A stretch of 64,000 nucleotides of DNA from UBA11475 sp902486425 (GCA_902486425.1 CABTOK010000004.1:62001-126000), one strand, 5' to 3'; shown: positions 9,215 to 17,972, numbered from the stretch's first letter. The notes: generated by a model from the sequence alone, not told the origin. Numbers and translations are program-made.

Positions 9215-9250
9215 GCCTTAATTTGATTTGCACTACAAATTAAGGCTTTT
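9215..9250 (+). terminator. Orphan terminator-like hairpin
   Basis: 11-bp stem GCCTTAATTTG / CAAATTAAGGC with a 10-nt loop followed by TTTT on the plus strand. No gene precedes it, so it may end an unannotated small RNA. Confidence 0.55.
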
Positions 9251-9421
9251 ATATTTCTTTAATAATTTTTCATTTTTGAATAGACGCTTTTTATAGCAGT
9301 GTTTTTGGTTTGTTCTGGATATTTTATAATTTTTTCGCTTTCTTCATACTGCTTTATTTATTTTTAAAAGAAGGTTTATGTGCCTTGGTCTATTTTTATC
9401 AAATTTTACTATGCACTATTA

Positions 9422-9437
9422 TGTTTCACGTGAAACA
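9422..9437. promoter_or_regulatory. parS site 1 (ParB binding)
   Basis: TGTTTCACGTGAAACA, a perfect match to the conserved bacterial parS palindrome. ParB, encoded 5 kb away, should load here. Confidence 0.95.
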
Positions 9438-9449
9438 ATGATGTTTTTC

Positions 9450-9465
9450 TGTTCCACGTGAAACA
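9450..9465. promoter_or_regulatory. parS site 2 (ParB binding)
   Basis: TGTTCCACGTGAAACA, 28 bp from site 1 centre to centre, with one departure from perfect symmetry that still fits the TGTTNCACGTGAAACA consensus. Confidence 0.9.
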
Positions 9466-9747
9466 TTTAAAATAAATGGGACAAAGGTTTTTTTAACTCA
9501 AAAAATGGCTTGAAAATGCGATTTTTTGCCTTGCGCTCGCCGATTTTTAGTAAAAATTTACATTTTTGCTAAAAATTATTTTATAGGTTTAAGATAAATA
9601 TATCGAGATTGATTTACGTAAAAACGATTAAAAAAATCTTTTTAGGCAATAATATCATCGCTTGTGTCGGTTAGCTGCCATAAATATTGTTCTTAGATAT
9701 ATAAAATGCTATTTTGTACATAAAAATAAAAAATATGGAGATTTTTT

Positions 9748-10392
9748 ATGAGCGATTTGTCTATAAAGTCATACAAAAAGGCCGATTTTGTTGAAAAAAA
9801 TAAAAAATTTAAGTTTGCACTCACCGATCGTGATCTTATCTTAAAAATAAAAGAAATTATTAAAAAATATAATTATGAAGATTTGCGACCTGTTTTTGTT
9901 TGCGTTGGGAGCGATTTGGTTGTAGGCGATTGTCTCGGGCCGCTTGTCGGAACTATGCTTAAAAATATTAAAGGTTCACCATACGTATACGGCAGCTTAA
10001 ATATGCCCGTAACCGCAAAAGAAGTTAATTCTGTTGGAAAATATATGATAAAAACCCATAAAAAGTCTTTTATTATAGCAATTGATGCCGGAGTGGGAAT
10101 CAGAAGTGATGTCGGGAAGATCGTAGTGAGCGGTTCCGGGTTAAAACCGGGACTTGGAGTAAATAAGAAGCTTGAAGACGTCGGAGATCTTAGCATCGTG
10201 GGGGTTGTTGCGGAAAAGACTCCGAATAATACCAAACTGTTTAATTATACAAGGCTTAATCTTATATATAACATGGCGACTGCGATTACGGAAGGGCTTT
10301 CGGCTTATCTGACTTATTACAAAGATAAGTGCAGGGGGATAAGTATTTTTTCTCACGATATTGATAAGAATAAAATCAAATTAGCTTTTTAA
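9748..10392 (+). CDS. yyaC: YyaC-family sporulation protein (DUF1256, Gpr-like fold)
   Basis: A 214-residue protein matching the YyaC family: a VCVGSDLVVGDCLGPLVG segment at about residues 51-68, VYGSLNMPVTAKE near 79-91, FIIAIDAGVG near 108-117, LKPGLGVNKKLEDVGDLSI near 131-149, and NYTRLNLIYNMATAI near the C-terminus. The family is structurally related to the germination protease Gpr and is tied to sporulation; its substrate is unknown. In B. subtilis yyaC lies next to spo0J (parB) near the origin, so its position beside parS and close to parB is conserved context. The ATG has a GGAG site. A weak hairpin follows at 10495-10526. Confidence 0.9.
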   Translation: MSDLSIKSYKKADFVEKNKKFKFALTDRDLILKIKEIIKKYNYEDLRPVFVCVGSDLVVGDCLGPLVGTMLKNIKGSPYVYGSLNMPVTAKEVNSVGKYMIKTHKKSFIIAIDAGVGIRSDVGKIVVSGSGLKPGLGVNKKLEDVGDLSIVGVVAEKTPNNTKLFNYTRLNLIYNMATAITEGLSAYLTYYKDKCRGISIFSHDIDKNKIKLAF

Positions 10393-11072
10393 AACCTTCA
10401 CGTATATTTTGAATTTTTTATTATATTTTGTGACACAACATATGTATAAATTTATTATAACATGGTGCAAAAATCCGATTAAATTTTTATGATTAAATGG
10501 CGCTAAATACTTATTGTGCGCCATTTATATTACTATAAATTTATTTTATAAATTTTGAGTTAATCGTCTTTACAAAAAGCTATAGATTAAACACGTTGAC
10601 TATCTTAGCTATAAATATTATTATAAAACGTCATTCTTAATGTTATGACTAAATTAAATCTTATCGAAAGTGATGGAGCTGAAGTTGAAAAAACCATTAA
10701 GATATTTTCTGACGTATTTATATTGATTTTATTTTTGGCTGATAAAAAAATCAACAAACCATTTTTGTACAAAAATCGACTACTTAAAAATCAGGTATTG
10801 ACAAGAGAGCAATTTATTTTGTACAAAATTATTTATTACTAATTGATTAGATATATAGTTGTATATTTTTGGGCGTATATAACTATAATTTTTGCATTTT
10901 TTATAAATTTTTAATAATAATTTTCTATCCGACATTCGGTCAATTTTACGTTACGATAAAAAATGAAATAATATGAATTTCGGAACGCCGAAAGAGAAAG
11001 CCGCTATCTATCCGCTTTTTATCGGATATTTATCGCAATTTTCTGAAATATCCGAAATCTGCTAAAATTGTT
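10393..11072. other. AT-rich intergenic region with two TTTTGTACAAAA palindromes
   Basis: No convincing gene. A 65-codon frame at 10645 lacks a ribosome binding site. Two near-identical palindromes occur at 10762-10775 and 10816-10829, and a half-matching copy at 9711-9720 before yyaC. A 9-bp hairpin AAATGGCGC / GCGCCATTT lies at 10495-10526. Confidence 0.45.
10495..10526 (+). terminator. Possible terminator of yyaC
   Basis: 9-bp stem AAATGGCGC / GCGCCATTT with a 14-nt loop, about 100 nt past the yyaC stop; the following bases are T-rich but not a clean U run. Confidence 0.45.
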
Positions 11073-11100
11073 TTGAAATAAAACTTTTTAATGATAAAAT
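11073..11100 (+). promoter_or_regulatory. Promoter of the 11170 membrane protein gene
   Basis: TTGAAA (11073-11078), 16-nt spacer, TAAAAT (11095-11100). Confidence 0.5.
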
Positions 11101-11169
11101 TCAAATGAAACAAAGGGATGACGTTGTTTAACCCGAATTAAACCGCTAAATCGGTCATGGAGAAATTAA

Positions 11170-11853
11170 ATGGAAAAACAAAAGAGACGTTCTTTATGTA
11201 TATTTTTGCTTATCGCGGGACTTGTTCTTTCCGCATTGTACGCACCGAACACAATTATGCGTGTAATAAAACGCAACGCGATAGTGAATGCCGAAACCGT
11301 CTATAATTCCGCTACGGTTAAGGAAGTAACTACCGACAAGGACGGCTATTGGATCGCTGCGGACGAATTTGATTATAAGCTTTTCGTTTTTTACAAAGTC
11401 GTGAAGAATGAAACCGCTGTTAAAAATCTTAATGCCGGAGATACCGTTTATTACGATATAACCAAGGAAGAGCTTGAAGTTCTTGCTGCAAAATCCGATA
11501 AAAATTCGGATGAAACGGGTGAAGAAAATAAAAGCGTCAACGGCGACGAAAGTAGTTCCGGCTCGGGTTCGTCAAGTTCCGGCTATGGACCGTACGCTAT
11601 AATAAGGTCGCTTAAAGTCGGTGAAACGGAAATTTTTTCGGTCAAAAATTTTAACGATTTTATAAAAGACAATTACAGACTTTCGGTCATCGGCGGAAGC
11701 GTGGTTTCGGTCATCGCTATCGTCACGACGCTTGTAAGCCTTGTCTTTGTTATAATTTTCACCGTTAAGGGCAAATATGCTCCGAAAACTTTTGTTTATA
11801 CCGAAGATTCGTCTGATTCTTCGTCCGATAATTCTGACGGAGCGGCCGAATAA
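11170..11853 (+). CDS. Membrane protein of unknown function with two transmembrane segments
   Basis: A 227-residue protein I do not recognise. It has an N-terminal hydrophobic segment (about residues 9-27), a mostly polar central domain of about 110 residues with alternating hydrophobic residues, a Ser/Gly-rich linker near 128-140, a second hydrophobic segment (about 172-197), and an acidic, serine-rich tail. The layout predicts an extracytoplasmic loop held by two membrane helices. The ATG has a GGAG site and an upstream promoter, and a strong terminator follows, so it is a single-gene transcript. No function is assigned. Confidence 0.75.
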   Translation: MEKQKRRSLCIFLLIAGLVLSALYAPNTIMRVIKRNAIVNAETVYNSATVKEVTTDKDGYWIAADEFDYKLFVFYKVVKNETAVKNLNAGDTVYYDITKEELEVLAAKSDKNSDETGEENKSVNGDESSSGSGSSSSGYGPYAIIRSLKVGETEIFSVKNFNDFIKDNYRLSVIGGSVVSVIAIVTTLVSLVFVIIFTVKGKYAPKTFVYTEDSSDSSSDNSDGAAE

Positions 11854-11916
11854 ACCTTGAACGATATATTATCGTTAAATTCATTACACAAAACCAATTT
11901 AAAATAATATAAATAC

Positions 11917-11949
11917 AAAAAGAGCCGCAAATTTTTACGGCTCTTTTAA
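11917..11949. terminator. Bidirectional terminator
   Basis: Stem AAAAAGAGCCG / CGGCTCTTTT with a 10-nt loop, usable by the 11170 gene and from the opposite side. Confidence 0.85.
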
Positions 11950-12119
11950 TTACATATTTTTTTATTTATGCGAATATTACGCTATCTGATCAATCGGATA
12001 GCTTTTCGGGTTGTCGTTCTATTGTCTTGTCGCTTTTAAAAATTTATTTAGCAGCCGATAGGCCGGTCGGAAAAATAAAAAAATTACGACGGTAGCTGCA
12101 ATATCTGTAATCTTGTGGG

Positions 12120-13415
12120 TTACCTGATAAGCAAGTTGACGAGAGCGGCGCGGTAAATGCAGTACATTTTCAAAAGGTTTTCTTCCGAGACGTATTCGTT
12201 AGGTTCGTGGATGGCTCCTTCGGCTCCTTCGAACTCTGGACCGAAAGCGCAGCCGCATTCGAATACGGAAGAGAAAGTCGCGCCAGAGCAGGAGTAAGGC
12301 TTTTCGTTTTCGCCGGTTACGTCGTTGTATGCCGCAAGAAGGCTCTGAACAAAGTCGCCGTCTTTGTCTACATAAAGCGGATCTCTGCCTTTGATCGCAC
12401 GGTAGGGGATGCCAGTTTTATCGAACAGCGGTAAAAACTCGTCAAGATTCATTTTTGCGGGAACTCTGAAGTCGCATGTAAGAGTAATAACGCCGTTGTT
12501 TTCGGAAATTATATCCGGCGAAAGAGTGGCTTTGCCCGTTTCGTTGCCGAGCTTTGTTATGCCGAGTTTATCGTCAAACAAATATTCGATGAGCGGGGAA
12601 ACGGTGCCGTTTTCGACCTCGTCGATATATTTAAGTATCGGCAGAATTGCGTTTTTGCCGAGTTCGGGTTTGGATCCGTGAGCGGCTTTGCCGAAACTTT
12701 CGATAACACCGTTATTTACGATAAGATTATATTTTTTTATAAGGTCCGGTACGATTTCGCCGCATACGGTTGCGTGATCGCATACCGCATTGGCAACCGT
12801 ACCGCCGGTGAAACCTGAAAATTTACCGCCGCGACCTTTATAGTCGTATTCGAATATTATTCTGTTAGGTCCCTTTTCGGCATATACCACAGGGAAGTTC
12901 CCGTCGGGAGAAAATCCGAATTTAGGGAAATGCGATTTAGTCTTAAAATATTCTACGTCGCCCCAGCCGGATTCTTCGTCGAGGCCGACGAAAAAGCGAA
13001 CGTTTTTCTTGAGAGCCGCTTCTCCGTACTCGTCGATTACGCTTTTAAGCGCGTAAAGACAGGTGAGAACGGGCCCTTTATCATCCTGAACGCCGCGGCC
13101 GTAAAAAGTCCCGTCTATTTTAGTAAGAACGTAAGGTTTTGTGTTCCAGCCGGCGTCCGGCGCGGGAACGACGTCGAGATGCCCGATGATGCCGAGTTCT
13201 TCGCCGTGCCCTACTGAGATTTCGCCCATATGTCCTTCGTAGTCGATAACGTCGAAATTCATTTTTTTCGCTATTTTTTTGAATACGTCGAACGCTTTTT
13301 TAACGCCGTTTCCGAACGGCGCGTTTTCGGCGGATTTATCCTTTTCGCTTTTCGCGGCGATAAGATCCGCAAAATCTTTCAAAAATTCGGGATAATTTTC
13401 CATTGAATATTTCAT
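12120..13415 (-). CDS. M20-family dipeptidase (PepV/Sapep type)
   Basis: A 431-residue zinc peptidase. Metal-binding and catalytic motifs are in order: GHLDVVP near residue 77, GRGVQDDKGP near 110, the DEESGW motif near 152, SPDGNFP near 175, and the C-terminal histidine in IHEPNEY near 406. The length and the order fit the PepV/Sapep group, which cleaves dipeptides taken up by the cell; there is no signal peptide, so it acts in the cytoplasm. The start has an AAGGAG site. It is monocistronic as far as I can see. Confidence 0.9.
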   Translation of the reverse strand: MKYSMENYPEFLKDFADLIAAKSEKDKSAENAPFGNGVKKAFDVFKKIAKKMNFDVIDYEGHMGEISVGHGEELGIIGHLDVVPAPDAGWNTKPYVLTKIDGTFYGRGVQDDKGPVLTCLYALKSVIDEYGEAALKKNVRFFVGLDEESGWGDVEYFKTKSHFPKFGFSPDGNFPVVYAEKGPNRIIFEYDYKGRGGKFSGFTGGTVANAVCDHATVCGEIVPDLIKKYNLIVNNGVIESFGKAAHGSKPELGKNAILPILKYIDEVENGTVSPLIEYLFDDKLGITKLGNETGKATLSPDIISENNGVITLTCDFRVPAKMNLDEFLPLFDKTGIPYRAIKGRDPLYVDKDGDFVQSLLAAYNDVTGENEKPYSCSGATFSSVFECGCAFGPEFEGAEGAIHEPNEYVSEENLLKMYCIYRAALVNLLIR

Positions 13416-13590
13416 AATGTTCTCCTTGATAAGAAGTTAAGTTTTTATATTTATAATTAAGCATATCGGTTCTGTTTCAAAGATACAGGTATCTAAAAAA
13501 CTATCCGTTTTTTGTAAAAAGAAGTATAATGCGGGTGAGCCTGACGAATAAACGTATCATCGAAACGATACCGCAAATACGGTAAAACGA

Positions 13591-13917
13591 TTACTGTTCG
13601 GGTACTACGGCAAAAATTACAAGGTCTGACGCATAACTGTTTTTAAGTTCGTGCGTTGCGCCTTTTTTACAGTAGTGGACTTTACCTTCTTCTAAAAGTT
13701 CCGGTTCGCCGTCAACTATAATGTCTCCTTTGCCGGAAAGACAGTAAATTACTTCGGAATTTGTTTCGTGCGTGTGCTTACCGATCGAGCAACCGGGTTT
13801 AAGGACGGCTTTCATGATTCTTACTTTACCGTCGAAAAACATTTTGGCGATAACTTCGCCGTTGCCGCCTTTGAAGTTTTTAATCGTTTCGGAATTTATT
13901 TTATCAAAAACAAGCAT
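13591..13917 (-). CDS. Small single-domain cupin protein
   Basis: A 108-residue cupin. The metal-site pattern is visible as HTHETNSEVIY (about residues 48-58) with the second-motif histidine in GATHEL (about 88-93). One-domain cupins include isomerases, dioxygenases and sensors, so no reaction is assigned. A promoter (TTGATT, 17 nt, TATAAT) lies at 14056-14084 on the same strand, which gives a leader of about 130 nt. The Shine-Dalgarno is a weak AAGGA about 12 nt before the ATG. Confidence 0.85.
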   Translation of the reverse strand: MLVFDKINSETIKNFKGGNGEVIAKMFFDGKVRIMKAVLKPGCSIGKHTHETNSEVIYCLSGKGDIIVDGEPELLEEGKVHYCKKGATHELKNSYASDLVIFAVVPEQ

Positions 13918-14055
13918 AAAATTTTAATCCTTTTTATAAGTTAAAAACCGTATAAGCCGATAGCATGTCGCGCATATCGTTTGCATATAAATCGCGTATT
14001 TCCGTAATAGCGGCAGCTGCAATTAATGTTTTAAACTTATATATATTTTTTTATT

Positions 14056-14084
14056 ATTATACTACTGCTTGTAAATAAAATCAA
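14056..14084 (-). promoter_or_regulatory. Promoter of the cupin gene
   Basis: On the minus strand: TTGATT (14084-14079), 17-nt spacer, TATAAT (14061-14056). The rest of the 13918-14243 spacer is the leader region of the divergent rubrerythrin gene, with no further feature I can support. Confidence 0.65.
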
Positions 14085-14243
14085 CACAGAATAAATAACA
14101 AAACGTAAAAGTTGATTTATGCGTATCGGCAAAACGGCAACGCCGTCTGCACCGGCAGCAAACCGATTGTAAAAAATATCGAAGTAAAAAATTTTACGCA
14201 TAATCCGCCGAAAACGGGGCAAGATATTAGCAAGGGAGGAAAC

Positions 14244-14816
14244 ATGCAGCTGCAAGACACAAAGACCTTAATAAACCTTGCGAGGAGCTTTTCCGGCGAA
14301 GCGCAGGCGGGATTAAGATATCAGCTTACGGCGAACATAGCGGAGATGCAAGGCTACAAGATATTATCGGACGAAATCCGCAAAATCGCCAAGAACGAAG
14401 TCAATCACGCCAAGGTATTTTTCAACTTTTTAACACAGGCGGGAGAATTCAAAAACATTACGTACACTGCGGGATTTCCGTATTACGGTGAAGGAATTTC
14501 GGGCGGACTGCAATCCGCGGTTAAGTCCGAAAACGACGAAGCCGATTTGTACGAAGAATTCGCTTCCGTTGCGGAAGAAGAAGGATTTACCGAGATTGCC
14601 GAAAAGTTCAGACTTATCGCAAAGATAGAACTGAGACATGCGGATATTTTCAATTATCTGAGTAAGAGTTTTACGGAAGATACGCTGTACAAACAGCCTA
14701 AACCCGTAATGTGGGTATGTTCGGAATGCGGACATATCGAAACTTCTACCGAAGGTTGGGACGTTTGCCCCGTGTGCGGTTCTACGCAAGGGTTTATAGA
14801 GCTAAAACTTAAGTAG
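14244..14816 (+). CDS. rbr: Rubrerythrin
   Basis: A 190-residue rubrerythrin. The N-terminal ferritin-like domain shows the iron ligands in SGEAQAGLRY (about residues 15-24), KNEVNHAK (about 50-57), DEADLYEEF (about 95-103) and KIELRHAD (about 128-135). The C-terminal rubredoxin-like site reads CSECG and CPVCG (about 157-178). It reduces hydrogen peroxide in anaerobes using electrons from rubredoxin-type donors. I place the start at the ATG with an AAGGGAGG site 5 nt upstream; a longer frame extends upstream but has no site. The frameshifted small gene starts 10 nt downstream. Confidence 0.95.
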   Translation: MQLQDTKTLINLARSFSGEAQAGLRYQLTANIAEMQGYKILSDEIRKIAKNEVNHAKVFFNFLTQAGEFKNITYTAGFPYYGEGISGGLQSAVKSENDEADLYEEFASVAEEEGFTEIAEKFRLIAKIELRHADIFNYLSKSFTEDTLYKQPKPVMWVCSECGHIETSTEGWDVCPVCGSTQGFIELKLK

Positions 14817-14825
14817 GAGAAGATT

Positions 14826-14994
14826 ATGAGAAAAGAAACCAATAAAAGCAAAAACACGACCGCAAAGAAGTCTGCAAGTAGCAAGGCAAAAGCCTGTAAA
14901 GGCTAAAACGCACACCGATCCTTTCGGATCGTACACGGGGATAGATCTTTACGAAGAATTCGCAAAACCCGTGCAGGACGTGGACGATCTTTGA
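14826..14994 (+). pseudogene. Frameshifted small gene ending in PVQDVDDL
   Basis: An ATG at 14826 with a good AGGAGA site reads MRKETNKSKNTTAKKSA and runs into TAA at 14904 after 26 codons. In the next frame (+1), without its own start, a coherent continuation reads HTDPFGSYTGIDLYEEF and ends KPVQDVDDL at 14994. The total of 169 bases is one more than a multiple of three, so a one-base insertion, perhaps in the AAAA run at 14888-14891, would explain it; restored length about 55 residues. The DPxGSYTG...PVQDxDDL pattern recalls small proteins of unknown function in Clostridia, from memory only. Sequencing error, real mutation or programmed frameshifting are all possible. Confidence 0.65.
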
Positions 14995-15473
14995 CTAAAT
15001 TATGCGTAAGGCAATAAGTAAAATTTTATAAGCGTTTGCGGCTTGATAAAAATACGCAAAGTAAAATTTGCCTTAAAAATATCGGCTCATAAGGTTCTTT
15101 TTGAGAAATCGAAACAGAAAGTATGAACAAAGCGATTTCTACGGCGGATAATCATAGCGCAATCAAGAACAAAAACGAAAATTTATACGATGCCGAACGT
15201 AAACTTTTATAAGTCTTTAATATGAAATATACTATTCCGATGGTTAAAGATTAAAAGTAAAAATAACGTTAAAGTCAGACGCGGGAACAAAAACAGACAA
15301 AGTAATAAAAGCGTAAAACTTTAATAAATTACGAATAATTACGGATATGTAAAAATAGTTCCGGAAGAGTACCGCGCGCGGTACTCTTTTTCCGTTATAA
15401 TAAGTACGGCGGATAACAAAAGACGATTTATTATAAAATAAACGATAAAATGATAGTAAAAGATATATAAAAA
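14995..15473. other. Intergenic region before rnpB
   Basis: No supported gene. A 29-codon frame at 15123 has no clear ribosome site. The only strong element is the terminator at 15365-15391. Confidence 0.5.
15365..15391. terminator. Terminator, perfect inverted repeat
   Basis: 11-bp arms AGAGTACCGCG / CGCGGTACTCT followed by TTTTT on the plus strand, ending transcription from the rubrerythrin side. Confidence 0.8.
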
Positions 15474-15502
15474 TTGACTTTTATCCGAAATTCGGGTAAA
15501 AT
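15474..15502 (+). promoter_or_regulatory. Promoter of rnpB
   Basis: TTGACT (15474-15479), 17-nt spacer, TAAAAT (15497-15502). The RNA 5' end predicted from helix P1 is base 15509, so six bases separate the -10 from the start. This serves as a ruler for other promoters in the window. Confidence 0.85.
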
Positions 15503-15508
15503 AAAGGT

Positions 15509-15850
15509 CAAGTCATTCGTGTGATCGCGGCAACGCATGAAAAGGCGTTGATGAGGAAAGTCCGAGCATCACAGGGCAGGACGCCGGAGAAATCCCGGTG
15601 AAGGCGACTTTAAGGAAAGTGCAACAGAAATATACCGCCGTAAGGTAAGGTTGAAAAGGCGTGGTAAGAGCACACCGTGTCTGCGGTAACGCGGATAGCC
15701 ATGTAAACCCCGTCCGATGCAAGATTGACGTAAAGGTACATTGGGCTGCCCGTCCGTATTTTTACAACAAAATATCGCTTGAGCCGTGCGGAGACGTACG
15801 GCCTAGATAAATGATCACACTCGACAGAACTCGGCTTACAGATTGACTTG
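15509..15850 (+). ncRNA. rnpB: RNase P RNA
   Basis: Catalytic RNA that matures the 5' ends of tRNAs. Conserved blocks are visible in order: GAGGAAAGTCCGAGCATCAC at 15552-15571, GGCAGGACGCC, GTGCAACAGAAA, GGTAAGAGCACACCG, GTAAACCCCGTCCG, and near the 3' end ATGATCAC and GACAGAACTCGGCTTA. The ends pair as helix P1: CAAGTCA (15509-15515) with TGACTTG (15844-15850). Length about 342 nt is normal. It has its own promoter and terminator. Confidence 0.97.
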
Positions 15851-15852
15851 GG

Positions 15853-15880
15853 CGGCTTCGCAAAAGCGAAGCCGTTTTTA
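15853..15880 (+). terminator. Terminator of rnpB
   Basis: Stem CGGCTTCGC / GCGAAGCCG with an AAAA loop, then TTTTT. Confidence 0.9.
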
Positions 15881-16033
15881 TTTTAAGCGAAATATTATAA
15901 TGATTAAAGATCCGAGTGTAAAAAATTATGATTAAGTAACGAGAAGGCTACGGGCTATCGGAAAACAAACGTCATAAATTCGACTTTCCTTTACTTGCCG
16001 ACGGGTATCCGACGACGTTTAACAAACGGTATT

Positions 16034-16059
16034 AAAAAAGTCCCCAAAGGGACTTTTTT
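16034..16059. terminator. Bidirectional terminator after mnmG
   Basis: Stem AAAAAAGTCCC / GGGACTTTTTT with loop CAAA; serves mnmG on the minus strand. Confidence 0.9.
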
Positions 16060-16090
16060 GCGATTATTACATTTTATCGTTACCTTAATT

Positions 16091-17956
16091 TTACTTTTTA
16101 AGGTAGACCATAAGGACCGCGACGTCGGCGGGGTTGACGCCGTAAATTCTTCCCGCCTGACCTAAATTTTCGGGGCGGATTTTGTTTAAGTTTTCGCGCG
16201 CTTCTATTCTTAGTCCTTCTATCTTCATGTAGTCGATATCTGCCGGGAGCTTCTTTTCTTCGAGCTTTTTCGCGCGTTCTATCTGTTCGAGACCTTTTAG
16301 AAGATAACCTTCGTAACGATAATCGGTTTCGAGCATTTCGAGCGTGTCCCATCTGACGTTTTCAAAAGCGTTGTAATATTCTTTTACGTCTTTTACGGAT
16401 ATGCCGCGCTTTATCATGTCTTTATAAGTGATCGCGGTGTTGAGCAGGGCAAAGCCGTATTTTGCGATAAAGTCGTTCGCTTCTTTAGGCAAAAGCTTTT
16501 TTTCGGATTCTTCTTTTGCGGAAGCGTATTCGGCTTTACGTTTTAAAAATCTTTCGTAACGGTCGTCTTTTACCAGTCCGCACGCTCTGCCGATTTCGGT
16601 AAGGCGCATGTCGGCGTTGTCCTGCCTTAAAAAGATTCTGTGTTCTGCGCGCGAAGTCATAATTCTGTACGGTTCGTCCGCACCCTTTGTAACAAGGTCG
16701 TCTATCATAACGCCTATATACGCTTCGTTGCGTTTAAGAATAACGGGGGGCATGCCTTTAAGCTTCATCGCGGCGTTTATCCCGGCGATAAGTCCCTGCG
16801 CGGCGGCTTCTTCATAACCGCTGGTGCCGTTTACCTGCCCGGCGGTGAATAAATTTTCGACTTTTTTGAATTCGAGAGAAAGTTTAAGGTCGGTAGAATC
16901 TATCGCGTCGTACTCTATCGCGTAAGCGTAACGCATTATCTCGCAGTGTTCGAGTCCGGGGATTGTTCTGTACATAGCCTTCTGAACTTCGTGCGGGAGA
17001 GAGGTGGACATACCCTGAACGTACACTTCGTGAGTGAGTCTGCCCTCGGGTTCTAAAAAGATCTGATGCCGCTCTTTATCGGCAAATCTTATTACCTTCG
17101 TTTCGATAGAAGGACAATATCTCGGACCTATGCCGACGATAAGACCTGACATAAGGGGAGAGCGTTCGAGATTTTTGCGGATTATGCGGTGGGTTTCTCC
17201 ATTGGTATAGGTAAGGTAACACGGAGTCTGCGTTTCCTTTTTCGGAACGGATTCGGTCATGAAAGAGAAGGGGTAAATTTCGTCTTCGCCCGGCTGAATC
17301 TGGCACTTCGTAAAGTCCACCGTTCTGCCGTCGACTCTCGCGGGCGTTCCCGTTTTAAGCCTTTTTACAGTGAATCCCAGGTCTACGAGCGACGCCGTAA
17401 GCTTGTTTGCCGGAGCAAAACCGTTCGGCCCGACGTTTTTTTGCCAGTTGCCGGTAGTGATTTCCGCATTAAGGTAAACGCCCGTCGCAAGAACGACCGC
17501 TTTCGCTTCTATAATTCCGCCGAAGTCGGTTAAAACCCCGGTGACCTTTCCGTTTTCGGTCAGTATTTTTACCGCTTCACCCTGCAGAATACGGAGATTG
17601 TCCGTTTCCTCGAGCGTCTTTTTCATAAGGGCGTGGTAAAGGTGCTTATCGGACTGGCTTCGAAGCGACTGTACCGCCGAACCCTTACCGCGGTTCAACA
17701 TTCTGAGCTGCATGCAGGCTTTATCGGCGTTTATGCCCATTTCGCCGCCTAAGGCGTCGATTTCACGCACCAGGTGTCCCTTGGCAGTACCGCCGATAGA
17801 AGGATTGCACGCCATAAAGGCTATGCTTTCGAGATTGAGCGTAAGCATAACGGTATTCATATTAAGCCGCGCCGCCGCGAGAGCGGCTTCGCATCCCGCG
17901 TGTCCCGCTCCTATGACGAGAACGTCGCATGAAGTTTCGTAAAAAGTGTTTTCCAT
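16091..17956 (-). CDS. mnmG: tRNA uridine-34 modification enzyme MnmG (GidA)
   Basis: A 621-residue FAD enzyme. The Rossmann motif GAGHAGCEAA is at about residues 16-25, CNPSIGGTAKGH near 50-61, and the family segments GTPARVDGRT near 203 and GTSGYEEAAAQG near 364 follow. With MnmE it installs the carboxymethylaminomethyl group at C5 of wobble uridine in certain tRNAs. It lies directly downstream of dnaA on the same strand, separated by a terminator. The usual partner rsmG is 16 kb away. No Shine-Dalgarno is visible before the ATG; a TATAAT lies about 15 nt upstream, so it may have a very short leader. Confidence 0.97.
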   Translation of the reverse strand: MENTFYETSCDVLVIGAGHAGCEAALAAARLNMNTVMLTLNLESIAFMACNPSIGGTAKGHLVREIDALGGEMGINADKACMQLRMLNRGKGSAVQSLRSQSDKHLYHALMKKTLEETDNLRILQGEAVKILTENGKVTGVLTDFGGIIEAKAVVLATGVYLNAEITTGNWQKNVGPNGFAPANKLTASLVDLGFTVKRLKTGTPARVDGRTVDFTKCQIQPGEDEIYPFSFMTESVPKKETQTPCYLTYTNGETHRIIRKNLERSPLMSGLIVGIGPRYCPSIETKVIRFADKERHQIFLEPEGRLTHEVYVQGMSTSLPHEVQKAMYRTIPGLEHCEIMRYAYAIEYDAIDSTDLKLSLEFKKVENLFTAGQVNGTSGYEEAAAQGLIAGINAAMKLKGMPPVILKRNEAYIGVMIDDLVTKGADEPYRIMTSRAEHRIFLRQDNADMRLTEIGRACGLVKDDRYERFLKRKAEYASAKEESEKKLLPKEANDFIAKYGFALLNTAITYKDMIKRGISVKDVKEYYNAFENVRWDTLEMLETDYRYEGYLLKGLEQIERAKKLEEKKLPADIDYMKIEGLRIEARENLNKIRPENLGQAGRIYGVNPADVAVLMVYLKK

Positions 17957-17972
17957 AACTTTGTTTTTAAGA

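Larger units (their letters stand above)
7308..9747. other. AT-rich gene-free region carrying parS sites (candidate centromere/origin-proximal region)
   Basis: About 2.4 kb with no open frame of 60 codons on either strand and conspicuous A/T runs. It contains two parS sites at 9422-9465 and a terminator-like hairpin at 9215-9250. It sits between leftward genes (ftsH, parB) and rightward yyaC. I scanned by eye for DnaA boxes (TTATCCACA) and found only one near match, TTATCCGCA at 8256-8264, so an origin here is not demonstrated. Confidence 0.55.

Noticed and set aside
10645..10842. 65-codon frame after yyaC
   Set aside because: No Shine-Dalgarno, AT-driven composition rich in Lys, Ile and Phe, no similarity recognised.
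15123..15212. 29-codon frame before rnpB
   Set aside because: Too short and without a convincing ribosome site.
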